Part shown: positions 53,920 to 61,818 of the stretch, one piece after another
Layout: every line of letters starts with the position of its first letter
Position numbering within the stretch: the stretch's first letter is position 1
From: an uncultured Lachnospiraceae bacterium
Lineage (GTDB): Bacteria; Bacillota; Clostridia; Lachnospirales; Lachnospiraceae
Assembly (NCBI GenBank): GCA_910577165.1
Contig: CAJTLX010000006.1
Coordinates: 28,489-92,488 of the forward strand
Direction: 5' to 3'
DNA: 64,000 bases
The notes under the pieces: generated by a model
Database searches by the model: none
Seen by the model: only the letters and a program-made list of their open reading frames with translations
Told to the model about the DNA's origin: nothing
Translations under genes and position numbers: made by a program

Positions 53920-54525
53920 TTAGATTTTCATTTCTTCCATAAGTTTTCGCGCCGACTTTGACAGATGAAGCAAATTTTCCTCCGTCCCAAGTCCGTAGAC
54001 CATGATTTTTTCTTCTTCCTTATCCGGTCGAAAAAGGATCTGCACTCTCCCCGTCTTATCATGGTTTCTTAAAAAACGCCAGTCGCTCAGCCCCCTTAAC
54101 CGAATCCTCTCTCTCACCTCCCTCACCAAAAAAAAATTTTCCCATTCTCCGCTGCAAAATACACCGCCACATCCAACCGCGATACAGAGATCGCAGGAAA
54201 ACAATCGATCATACTGACAGTTACTTCCGCTTCCCAAATCATAAATTTGATAATCCGCTTTCTCCTCCTGATCTAGCATATCATAGCGATATACACAGCG
54301 CCGCATCAAAAAATGCCCCTCGCCCTCACTGCCAAACAAATTGCGTTCCAGATACCGCAGAGAGGCTTTCCTATCGCATTCTGTCACTGCCACTTTCCTT
54401 CTTCTGCATCCAGCAAGATAAAGCGCGATCATATGACTTACATGGGTCGCACCCGCCTTTACATGAATGCCACATACCCCGATATTAATCGTGTTTTGAT
54501 GCCCGTTTTGCCCTTCTCTTTTCAC
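53920..54525 (-). CDS. ParA/TadZ-like protein with changed P-loop
   Basis: A 201-residue protein with the fold pattern of a SIMIBI-type ATPase: a strand and loop NIGVCGIHVKAGATHVSHM, KVAVTECDRKASLRYLE and YQIYDLGSGSN. The loop lacks the Lys-Ser/Thr of a normal Walker A; GAGATH-type loops occur in TadZ-like and partner proteins. It resembles the C-terminal domain of the kinase upstream. Its ATG overlaps that gene's stop (ATGA), so the two are translated together. Role unknown. Confidence 0.68.
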   Translation of the reverse strand: MKREGQNGHQNTINIGVCGIHVKAGATHVSHMIALYLAGCRRRKVAVTECDRKASLRYLERNLFGSEGEGHFLMRRCVYRYDMLDQEEKADYQIYDLGSGSNCQYDRLFSCDLCIAVGCGGVFCSGEWENFFLVREVRERIRLRGLSDWRFLRNHDKTGRVQILFRPDKEEEKIMVYGLGTEENLLHLSKSARKLMEEMKI

Positions 54526-55835
54526 ATTGACTCCATCACCTCCGCCAGCAGCCCGCGCATCTTTTCCCTTTCCGAAGCACTCTCCATCCCATTGATAAAG
54601 GGAACACGTCTACAGGAAATTCCTGAAAGCCTTTTCGAAAATATTCGAAATCTTTTTATGGAACTTCCAAATAAAAGTACCAGAAGCTTCTCCTCAAATC
54701 CCGAAAGCCAGCGAAGTCCACGCCAGGTATTTTCAAGTTCCCAGTCCTTTTCTCCCGCAAAAAACAGACAGAGATCAGAGCGCGTAAATTCCTGCAAATT
54801 TTCCGTGGTCAGCACACCGAAATCTGCCAGAATTACCGAATAGCCACAAGCTTTGTAATACTCTTTTTCCCTCCCGATAAAATAATTGCTTTTGCCCGGA
54901 CTTAAAACTATCGGACATTCGGCCAGATGAATCTTATGGTACAGGATGATTCCATCGCCCTCCTGCCGTTTTGCCTTCTCTGCAATCTGCTCTGTTAAAG
55001 CATTCTCATTGCATTCCAAATACAGCACACGCTCCCCGCGCTTTTTTGCATAGGCCGCGCACGCAAGTGCAAAATGTGTCACCCCCATACGCCTGCCGCT
55101 GCCCGCCAGACCAATAACGAAACTTTCCTTTTCTTTCCCCTCCCGCCGCTTTAGCAAGAACAGTGCCTTTTTCATCGCGCTGGCACTCCGATAGCGATCG
55201 GCAGGTTTTTCTCTGCAGGCTCTCTCTGCCACCGCATTCAGATACTTTAACTGTCCCTTTCTTAATTCCCTGTCCCTGCTCTTAGAAATCATATAGCTAA
55301 GTAGCTTGCCCGCGCTGTAAATATCGCTTCGTGCATCCGCCTGCCCTCGATAGCATTCCGGCGCAGCGTAGCCGGGAGTTCCGGTTAATGTCTCTCCTCC
55401 CCCCACTTCCTTATGCAACGCACTTCCAAAATCAATCAGATATAATTTCCCCTCGTTCACTAAAAGGTTATCTGGCTTCAGATCCAGATGCAGCATCGGC
55501 GGGGTTCTGCCATGCAGATAAATTAAGAGATCGCTAAGTTGTATCATTAGATCGATAATTTCTTGTTTCCTTGGATTTTTTGACAGACAATAAGATGTTA
55601 AAGATTCTCCTTGAATATATTCTTCGACAATACTAAAACCATCCTTTTCTTCCTCGATATCATAGATCTTTGGAATTGCAGGATGCACAAGCTGTCTGAG
55701 CGATTCCGCCTCCCTTAACACAGCCTCACCTTCCCCAAAATTTCCCCGTATCGTCTTTATCACACAGAGCCGGTTTAACCGGATATGCTCTGCCAGAGAA
55801 ACCTGCGTCGTGCCGCGCTTTTTTAAGGTTCGCAC
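54522..55835 (-). CDS. Serine/threonine kinase fused to a ParA-like domain
   Basis: A 437-residue protein from GTG 55835. Residues 1-230 are a Hanks-type kinase: VIKTI (Lys), catalytic loop LHLDLKPDNLL, LIDFGSA (DFG), GTPGYAAPE and SDIYSAGKLL. The C-terminal 200 residues are ParA/TadZ-like with IGLAGSGRRMGVTHFALACAA and VLYLECNE. An ideal site and ATG lie at 55863-55865 in the same frame, but the next codon is TAA (55860-55862). The 10-codon stretch after it (NKYQLVRTL) belongs to the kinase's first strand, so the GTG product is short. It is either a start-stop leader or a mutation. Confidence 0.8.
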   Translation of the reverse strand: MRTLKKRGTTQVSLAEHIRLNRLCVIKTIRGNFGEGEAVLREAESLRQLVHPAIPKIYDIEEEKDGFSIVEEYIQGESLTSYCLSKNPRKQEIIDLMIQLSDLLIYLHGRTPPMLHLDLKPDNLLVNEGKLYLIDFGSALHKEVGGGETLTGTPGYAAPECYRGQADARSDIYSAGKLLSYMISKSRDRELRKGQLKYLNAVAERACREKPADRYRSASAMKKALFLLKRREGKEKESFVIGLAGSGRRMGVTHFALACAAYAKKRGERVLYLECNENALTEQIAEKAKRQEGDGIILYHKIHLAECPIVLSPGKSNYFIGREKEYYKACGYSVILADFGVLTTENLQEFTRSDLCLFFAGEKDWELENTWRGLRWLSGFEEKLLVLLFGSSIKRFRIFSKRLSGISCRRVPFINGMESASEREKMRGLLAEVMESM

Positions 55836-55865
55836 AAGCTGATATTTATTAGTCCAATCTTACAT

Positions 55866-56177
55866 CACTCCTTTCTGCTGACCTCTTGATTATAAATGAT
55901 TCCCAAAAAAGATGCAAGAAGAACCCTTTTTTCCCGCCGTAGAACTTTAAGATCGAATTTTATGAAAGTTTACTATACATATTCTTACTTAATTCCCGTT
56001 TTTCCAGTCTTTTACTTCAATAAAATTCACAAATATTTTATTGACTTATAAGAACTTTTCTATTATACTTTGAGAGAAAGAAACAAATAAGATACTATTG
56101 TATGGCAGCAATGCAAATACATTCTCGTGAAAGCATATATTTTAGCAGGCAGAAACCCTACAGGGAGGTGTTATTAT
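55866..56177. other. Intergenic region between divergent genes
   Basis: A 312-base AT-rich gap between the kinase and mecA. Apart from the mecA promoter (56041-56069) I see no gene or marked structure. The minus-strand promoter of the kinase is not clear. Confidence 0.5.
56041..56069 (+). promoter_or_regulatory. Promoter of mecA
   Basis: TTGACT (56041-56046) and TATACT (56064-56069) are 17 bases apart, about 110 bases before the start codon. Confidence 0.82.
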
Positions 56178-56981
56178 ATGAAGATCGAAAAGATCAGCGA
56201 AACCCAGATACGCTGCACTTTAAATAAAAACGACCTTGCCGACCGGCACCTTCGCATCAGCGAACTTGCCTATGGAAGCGAAAAGGCAAAGGCGTTGTTC
56301 CACGATATGATACAGCAGGCATCCACGGAATTTGGATTTGACACGGACAATTTTCCTGTTATGATTGAGGCGATTCCCGTTTCACCGGACTGCCTTGTCC
56401 TCGTGATCACCAAGGTGGAAGATCCGGATGAACTTGACACGCGCTTCTCAAATTTTACGTTGGATGAAGACGATGAAGACGATGAGGGGACGGACGATTT
56501 TATGTCCTCGGAGGAACGCACCACAGCGGATCAGATTTTACAGTGTTTTGAACAGCTCAACGATCTGCTGATGCGCAAAGCCGCCGCAAATGACGCGCCG
56601 AAACTTCCGGAATTTTCCAGAAAGAAAAAAGAAAATTCCTCCGCAGAAAATCAGGACGATGAAAACGATGATACATCGGCAAAAAAACTTATCTATTCCT
56701 TCCGCTTTGCCTCACTAGGTGAAGTGACAGCACTGTCGAGTGTGATCGCCCCGTTCTATCACGGAGAGAATTCCCTCTACAAAAATACATCGAACGATTC
56801 ATATCACCTTGTACTTCATATGTCGGAACATAATCCGACCGATTTTAACAAAGTCTGCAATATTGCTTGCGAGTACGGCACACAAGAGCGTTTTGGTGCG
56901 GCGACCGCCTCATATTTTGATGAGCATATGGAATGCATCATCCGCGACAAAGCTGTTCAGGTACTTGAAAAATTAAATTAA
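56178..56981 (+). CDS. mecA: Adaptor protein MecA
   Basis: A 267-residue adaptor that delivers proteins to ClpC for degradation by ClpCP. The N-terminal half (1-80, KIEKISETQIRCTLNKNDLADR) binds substrates, an acidic linker (DEDDEDDEGTDD, about 115-125, then Lys/Glu) is longer than usual, and the C-terminal domain (SLGEVTALSSVIAPFYHGENSLY, CEYGTQERFG) binds ClpC. The start at 56178 follows GGGAGG. It has its own promoter and terminator. Confidence 0.93.
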   Translation: MKIEKISETQIRCTLNKNDLADRHLRISELAYGSEKAKALFHDMIQQASTEFGFDTDNFPVMIEAIPVSPDCLVLVITKVEDPDELDTRFSNFTLDEDDEDDEGTDDFMSSEERTTADQILQCFEQLNDLLMRKAAANDAPKLPEFSRKKKENSSAENQDDENDDTSAKKLIYSFRFASLGEVTALSSVIAPFYHGENSLYKNTSNDSYHLVLHMSEHNPTDFNKVCNIACEYGTQERFGAATASYFDEHMECIIRDKAVQVLEKLN

Positions 56982-56986
56982 AAAAG

Positions 56987-57030
56987 GGCGGGACTGCCGC
57001 GACAAAGAGCAGTTCCCGCCTTCTTCCTTT
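56987..57030 (+). terminator. Terminator of mecA
   Basis: GGCGGGACTGC pairs with GCAGTTCCCGCC (one bulge), followed by TTCTTCCTTT. Confidence 0.8.
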
Positions 57031-57031
57031 A

Positions 57032-57147
57032 TGCGCCGCCGATATACCACTAAAGTGGTGCATCGGCGGCGCAGCAAGCAGGAGGAAAACCACCTCCTAC
57101 TCGATCTCAGACCGCATATGGAAATTTACTGCTAACGCAGTATGCGG
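57032..57147. repeat. Three consecutive hairpins
   Basis: TGCGCCGCCGAT/ATCGGCGGCGCA (57032-57073, 12 bp, with inner ACCAC/GTGGT), AGGAGG/CCTCCT (57080-57098) and CCGCATA/TATGCGG (57112-57147, with inner ACTGC/GCAGT). They fill the gap between convergent mecA and the DUF1858 gene. No T-run follows the first. Function unknown. Confidence 0.6.
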
Positions 57148-57170
57148 AGCGACAAGTAGAGGAAAAAAGT

Positions 57171-57371
57171 TTATTCCGCTGCCAGGAACTGGTTGATCTC
57201 CTCCACCAGTCCGTCCACATCAATACCGTGTACAAATGCCGCCTCCACAAGGCTCTCGCCCTGCGCGGACGGACAGCCGATGCAGTGCATTCCCGCATCC
57301 ATAAGAATTGGGATGATATTCTGATCGATCTGGATAATCTGGGCAATGGTCATGTCCTTTGTTACCTTCAT
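57171..57371 (-). CDS. DUF1858 redox-disulfide domain protein
   Basis: A 66-residue protein with the pattern MTIAQIIQIDQNIIPILMDAG, HCIGCPSAQGESL and AAFVHGIDVDGLVEEINQFL. It matches the DUF1858 / hybrid-cluster-associated redox-disulfide family (TIGR03980), where the CxGC pair may carry a disulfide or metal. The start at 57371 follows GGAGG. It is divergent from the ferredoxin gene. Confidence 0.88.
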   Translation of the reverse strand: MKVTKDMTIAQIIQIDQNIIPILMDAGMHCIGCPSAQGESLVEAAFVHGIDVDGLVEEINQFLAAE

Positions 57372-57501
57372 AAGATATGCCTCCATTCTTTTTGTTTTAC
57401 GAATACAGTATAGATTATCCTGCGAATTTCGTCAAGATATACCGCATTTATAAATTTCATCCAAATTTTTCGCTTCACAACAAAAACTTTTTATTTTTTT
57501 C

Positions 57502-57530
57502 TTGTAATATTGTGCGTTTTGGAGTAAAAT
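57502..57530 (+). promoter_or_regulatory. Promoter of the ferredoxin gene
   Basis: TTGTAA (57502-57507) and TAAAAT (57525-57530) are 17 bases apart, 30 bases before the start codon. Confidence 0.65.
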
Positions 57531-57559
57531 GAAGAAAATGAAAAAGGAGGTAGATAAAA

Positions 57560-57730
57560 ATGGCATACAAAATCAATGATGGCTGCGTAAACTGCGGCTC
57601 ATGTGCGGGCCAGTGCCCTGCTGGTGCGATCAAGGAGGGCGAGACCCACTACGAGATCGATCAGGACGTATGTCTTGAGTGCGGTGCTTGTGTAGGTGCC
57701 TGCCCAACTGGTTCCATCGAGGAGGAGTAA
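57560..57730 (+). CDS. 2[4Fe-4S] ferredoxin
   Basis: A 56-residue protein found by direct translation. Two CxxCxxCxxxCP clusters are present: CVNCGSCAGQCP and CLECGACVGACP, each holding one 4Fe-4S cluster as in clostridial ferredoxin. It carries electrons at low potential between pyruvate:ferredoxin oxidoreductase, hydrogenase and other enzymes. The start at 57560 follows AAGGAGG. It has its own promoter and strong terminator, so it is well expressed and monocistronic. Confidence 0.97.
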   Translation: MAYKINDGCVNCGSCAGQCPAGAIKEGETHYEIDQDVCLECGACVGACPTGSIEEE

Positions 57731-57747
57731 TCCAGACATTACATTAC

Positions 57748-57798
57748 AAAGACTGCTGCAAAATATCTGTTTTGTCGATATTTTGCAGCAGTCTTTTT
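57748..57798. terminator. Strong bidirectional terminator after ferredoxin
   Basis: A perfect 20-base stem (57748-57767 and 57777-57796), AAAGACTGCTGC-type arms with T-run after it and A-run before it. It overlaps the last base positions of the convergent MerR-type gene. Confidence 0.92.
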
Positions 57799-58819
57799 AT
57801 ATCCGCACTTTTCCATTCTTCTTAAAAAATCTGCTCTCTCTGCGACCACATTCTCTTGCAACGGCCGCCTGTTTTTGCCCCAACTGATATTCCCTAAGTG
57901 TCCGGTCAAGCTGCTTGAAATGTTCCTCCAACATCATTTCCCGTTTTCGCATATGATATTCCATTTCCTTTGAAACCGAGGCGGTAATACTTCCCGTTAA
58001 CTCTCGATTATTCTCCCGCATCGCATCGGTGACAATCTCATTCATAATCCCCCGAAACTGCTGCATCCGCACAGCATTGTCTGAAGCAACTGCCGCATTC
58101 TCGCTCTGCTTGCTTAATACTTCTGTTTCCTGCTCTTCCTCCACCGACTCATAGAGCATGGATTGACATTCCTTCTCCGGATCGGAATCCGTTTTTTCTG
58201 GCTGTCCGTTCTGCCATATCTCCACTAGTCTGGCTGCCTGTCCCGCAGGTGGCATTCCTGGGCGCACCTCCTGCACATCCATTCCATTTTCCATCACTTT
58301 CCCTTCCGCCTTTCTCGCTTTGCCTCCCACTTCCCTTTTATTATCACTCCCATCGCGCTTCTGATTCATCTTTCTTTTTTTTGCCATATCACCCTCCTGC
58401 AACTCTTCTACATCCAATGTCTCGACTTCCTTTACCCCCTCTGATGTCTGGGAACTCTCCCTCTCCCCCTCCTCCTTTACCACACAATTAAGAAGTTCCT
58501 GTTCACGCTGCAAGCGCAGTTCCTCTCTGCTCATCGCCAATTCCAGTCGATCGCGCAGTTCTAAAAGCCTTCGGTGCGGAAGCTGCATTACTCTCTCCGC
58601 ATCCGGAAGTAAAATCTTAATCGATTTTAACTGAAACCCTCTCTCTTTTAAATATTTTACTCCCTGCATCATCTGGATATCTTCCTCGCGGTAATAGCGA
58701 TGTCCCATCTCATTGCGCGGAATCCCAACCTCCAATTCCTCTTCCCAATAGCGAAGTACATGTGGTTCTACATTGATCTTTTTAGCTGCGTCCGAAATCA
58801 TATAGCGCACTTCTTTCAT
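57797..58819 (-). CDS. MerR-type HTH protein with long coiled coil
   Basis: A 340-residue protein. Residues 1-70 are a MerR helix-turn-helix (ISDAAKKINVEPHVLRYWEEELEV, GHRYYREEDIQMMQGV). A charged, low-complexity middle (about 100-230) and a C-terminal coiled coil (SKEMEYHMRKREMMLEEHFKQLDRTL) follow. The layout resembles RacA-like chromosome-anchoring proteins more than metal-sensing MerR, but identity is not clear. The start at 58819 follows AGGAGG. It is convergent with the ferredoxin gene. Confidence 0.8.
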   Translation of the reverse strand: MKEVRYMISDAAKKINVEPHVLRYWEEELEVGIPRNEMGHRYYREEDIQMMQGVKYLKERGFQLKSIKILLPDAERVMQLPHRRLLELRDRLELAMSREELRLQREQELLNCVVKEEGERESSQTSEGVKEVETLDVEELQEGDMAKKRKMNQKRDGSDNKREVGGKARKAEGKVMENGMDVQEVRPGMPPAGQAARLVEIWQNGQPEKTDSDPEKECQSMLYESVEEEQETEVLSKQSENAAVASDNAVRMQQFRGIMNEIVTDAMRENNRELTGSITASVSKEMEYHMRKREMMLEEHFKQLDRTLREYQLGQKQAAVARECGRRESRFFKKNGKVRI

Positions 58820-59008
58820 CAATAACCTCCTGTTTCGTATTTATGATATGTATTTTTTTCCATTTATTAACATTTTAACATACCTGTCCATTTTTTCAAC
58901 TAAACTATTCCAACTTTTTTAAGATTTCATCGACTTTGTTCTAACCAGTATGTCACAATTCGAGAATCGAGCAGGAGGTGTTTTTTGACATACATTTATA
59001 TCACTGCG

Positions 59009-59045
59009 CAAAAAAAGAAAACCGCTTACAAATATAAGCGATTTT
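59009..59045 (-). terminator. Terminator of the esterase gene
   Basis: On the minus strand AAAATCGCTT pairs with AAGCGGTTTT, followed by CTTTTTTT, just after the esterase stop. Confidence 0.8.
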
Positions 59046-59053
59046 CCTTCTCT

Positions 59054-59902
59054 TTATACAAAGAAAATTTGCAACGCATGGTACAAATGTAACTGCCATG
59101 CCTTCATATCATGTACTGCACCCGGTATCGTAAAGAAATCATAATTCTTCCCGCGCACCAGCTGCGGACAAATCTTCTCCACCCGCTCCATCACATCCTT
59201 ATGTTCCGCATAGGCAACATCCTTATCCCCGTTACAGCAAAACAGATAATCCAGTGCCAACCCTTGCTCTTTTGCCTGTGCAAACGCTTTCAGAATACGT
59301 CCCACCTCCACATCGCGATCGCCCTTTGGTCCACAGCAGCCAGAAAATGTTCCATACCAAGAAAACAGATCAAAATTATGATACATCGCCGCCCGGTATG
59401 TGGTCATGGAGCCAAGAGAAAGTCCTGCAAATGCGCGATGCGCACGAGTCCTCACCAAATTTTCCTCCGAGACATCCCCCCCTGCATAAGTCGAGAACGC
59501 CGATTCCACAGCAGGAATCAGATCGCGGCGCAACTCATAATGGAAATGCTCTGCCATATATTCCGCCTCCCGATCCCTTCCTTCACCCCGGTAATAAGTC
59601 GGCGTAACGATAATACACGGTTCACATATTTTTTTCTCCATCATATTATCAAGAATCTTCACCGTGTCCGGAAACATCTTAAACCACCAGTCCTCATTTA
59701 CACTCGCACCGTGCAATAAATAAAGAGTATTATACTGTTTCGATGCATCGTAACCATAAGGCAAATACACCCACGCCCCCTTGTGCAGAGGATGGTCTTC
59801 CCCCTCATCATATGTTCTTGTATCATATTCAAAACGTCTTACTTCGCCGCGATATGGCGTATCTGTAAGCATCTCCGCTGGCATTTCATAAATATATTCC
59901 AT
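59054..59902 (-). CDS. Alpha/beta hydrolase esterase (feruloyl/xylan esterase-like)
   Basis: A 282-residue serine esterase with TLYLLHGASVNEDWWF (oxyanion loop), FAGLSLGSMTTYRAA (nucleophile Ser) and a C-terminal GAVHDMKAWQLHLY (His). It is related to the feruloyl esterase domain of xylanases (XynZ type). There is no signal peptide. The start at 59902 follows GGAGGG. It stands alone, with its own terminator, away from the xylan operon. Confidence 0.82.
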   Translation of the reverse strand: MEYIYEMPAEMLTDTPYRGEVRRFEYDTRTYDEGEDHPLHKGAWVYLPYGYDASKQYNTLYLLHGASVNEDWWFKMFPDTVKILDNMMEKKICEPCIIVTPTYYRGEGRDREAEYMAEHFHYELRRDLIPAVESAFSTYAGGDVSEENLVRTRAHRAFAGLSLGSMTTYRAAMYHNFDLFSWYGTFSGCCGPKGDRDVEVGRILKAFAQAKEQGLALDYLFCCNGDKDVAYAEHKDVMERVEKICPQLVRGKNYDFFTIPGAVHDMKAWQLHLYHALQIFFV

Positions 59903-59977
59903 TTTTTCCCTCCAATCTGCAAACAAAACAACCCTATCAGCAAAACTATTCTGTTTTTATAATTATTCGCTTTTACA

Positions 59978-61309
59978 TTATACTCTCTCCAGATTCACAA
60001 ACTTTGTGTACTCTGCCTGCCATCCAAGTTTCACCGTCCCCGTCGGACCATTTCTTTGCTTCGCCACAATAATCTCCGTGATCCCCGCCTCCTGCGATTC
60101 CTTATTATAATACTCATCGCGATAAATAAACATTACCACATCTGCGTCCTGCTCGATCGCACCGGACTCGCGCAAGTCGGAGAGCATCGGGCGTTTATCG
60201 TCACGCTTTTCCACCGCGCGGCTAAGCTGTGAAAGTGCCACCACTGGGCAGCTGATCTCCCTGGCCAACGCCTTTAGCGATCTCGAAATCTCTGAGATCT
60301 CCTGCTGCCTTGACTCCGATCGCCCGGAACCCGACATTAATTGCAGATAATCAATAATCACAAGTCCGAGATTATGTTCCAGTTTAAATTTTCTGCATTT
60401 TGAGCGCAGCTCCGTGATCGAGATCCCCGGTGTATCGTCGATAATCAGACCGGACTCACCGATAACACGCGCACTTTCCATCAGGTTCGCCCAATCCGCA
60501 TCTTCCAGATTTCCCGTGCGCAGCATCTGTGCATCCACACGGGAATTCATGGAAAACATACGATTGACCAGCTGTGTTCTCGACATCTCAAGACTAAAGA
60601 TCGCAGTGGTAATATTATTTTTTATCGCAGTATGCTCCGCAATATTTAAGACAAATGCCGTTTTTCCCATGGACGGGCGCGCCGCAAGCAGGATTAAATC
60701 GGAGGACTGCAGCCCCGCCGTCTTGTAATCAAGGTCGTAAAACCCTGTCGCGATCCCGGTCACCGCCCCCTTATTTCGCGAAGCCGCCTCAATATTGTCA
60801 AGCGACTGAAGTACAATATCACGGATGCTTACAAATTCTGATGAACTGCGCCGCTGCACAATATCAAAAATACTTTTTTCCGCGCCCGCAAGGATATCCT
60901 CAAGCTTTTCCTTGTCCAGATAGCACTGATTGCTGATGGACTCCGTCGCCTTAATCAGACTGCGCAGCACAGCCTTATCCTTTACAATCTGCGCATAGTA
61001 ACGCACATTCGCTGAAGTGGGCACCACCCGGATAAGATTCCCCAAAAATTCAATGCCATAAAGCTCCGGCGGGACATCCTTTTCCTTTAACTTATCGCGC
61101 AGCGTTACCAGATCCGCAGGTTTTGCCTCGGAAAAAAGCTCGGTGATCGCCTCAAACAAAATGCCATACTGCCTCCCATAAAAATCTTCTGGCTTGAGGA
61201 TCTCCATCGCAGTCACAATCGCATCGCTGTCCATAATCATGGAACCTACCACTGATTGTTCCGCCTCCTCGCTGTGCGGCATTACCTTCTTGATCAACGC
61301 TTCATCCAT
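59978..61309 (-). CDS. dnaB: Replicative DNA helicase
   Basis: A 443-residue hexameric helicase that unwinds DNA at the replication fork (DnaC in Bacillus). The N-terminal domain (HSEEAEQSVVGSMI, DFYGRQYGILFEAI) is followed by a RecA-like domain with Walker A AARPSMGKTAFVLNIA, Walker B LVIIDYLQLMSG and KRDDKRPMLSDLRESGAIEQDADVV. Length fits. It is downstream of rplI and gdpP, the usual Firmicutes order. Confidence 0.97.
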   Translation of the reverse strand: MDEALIKKVMPHSEEAEQSVVGSMIMDSDAIVTAMEILKPEDFYGRQYGILFEAITELFSEAKPADLVTLRDKLKEKDVPPELYGIEFLGNLIRVVPTSANVRYYAQIVKDKAVLRSLIKATESISNQCYLDKEKLEDILAGAEKSIFDIVQRRSSSEFVSIRDIVLQSLDNIEAASRNKGAVTGIATGFYDLDYKTAGLQSSDLILLAARPSMGKTAFVLNIAEHTAIKNNITTAIFSLEMSRTQLVNRMFSMNSRVDAQMLRTGNLEDADWANLMESARVIGESGLIIDDTPGISITELRSKCRKFKLEHNLGLVIIDYLQLMSGSGRSESRQQEISEISRSLKALAREISCPVVALSQLSRAVEKRDDKRPMLSDLRESGAIEQDADVVMFIYRDEYYNKESQEAGITEIIVAKQRNGPTGTVKLGWQAEYTKFVNLERV

Positions 61310-61352
61310 CGTTTCTTTCTACCTGCCTTCCCAATAATTATCCCCATCCCTC

Positions 61353-61799
61353 TTACATCTGATCAACCCGCACCTTTAACTCCGCTGTCACCTTTGCATG
61401 GAGTTTAATCGGCACCGTGTATGTCCCGATATTGCGCAGCGGCTCCGCAAGCACCAGTTTCTTTTTGTCGATCTCCAATCCAAGCTGATCTTTTAATGCC
61501 TGCGCAATCTCTTTTGTCGAGATGGAACCAAATGTCCGTCCCCCCTCACCGGTTTTTAATTTAAGCGTAATATTCTTCTGTGCAATCGTCCCGGCAAGTG
61601 TGCGTGCCTCATCCAAAATTTCTTTCTCGCGCTTCTCCTGTGCCGCCTTCTGCAATTTCAAATCATTCAAGTTCTTCGGTGTGGCCTCAAGCCCAAGTTT
61701 CTTTGGCAGGATAAAATTTCTTGCGTAGCCGTCACTGACCTTTACCAGATCGCCCTTTTTCCCCAGTGATTTTACATCCTCCAACAAAATTACATCCAT
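61353..61799 (-). CDS. rplI: 50S ribosomal protein L9
   Basis: A 148-residue ribosomal protein. MDVILLEDVKSLGKKGDLVKVSDGYARNFILPK is the conserved N-terminal 23S-rRNA-binding domain (given here as the opening family signature), followed by the long connecting helix and a C-terminal domain. The start at 61799 follows AGAGGAG, 20 bases after gdpP. Confidence 0.97.
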   Translation of the reverse strand: MDVILLEDVKSLGKKGDLVKVSDGYARNFILPKKLGLEATPKNLNDLKLQKAAQEKREKEILDEARTLAGTIAQKNITLKLKTGEGGRTFGSISTKEIAQALKDQLGLEIDKKKLVLAEPLRNIGTYTVPIKLHAKVTAELKVRVDQM

Positions 61800-61818
61800 G
61801 ATAATTCTCCTCTCTTTC

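Noticed and set aside
53676..53942. 88-codon open frame on the plus strand
   Set aside because: No ribosome site, Cys/Phe-rich product, and it spans the inverted-repeat element.
58987..59094. Possible 35-codon ORF with AGGAGG and TTG start
   Set aside because: It runs through the terminator of the convergent esterase gene and into its coding end; the product is Lys/Tyr-rich without a pattern. The AGGAGG alone is not enough.
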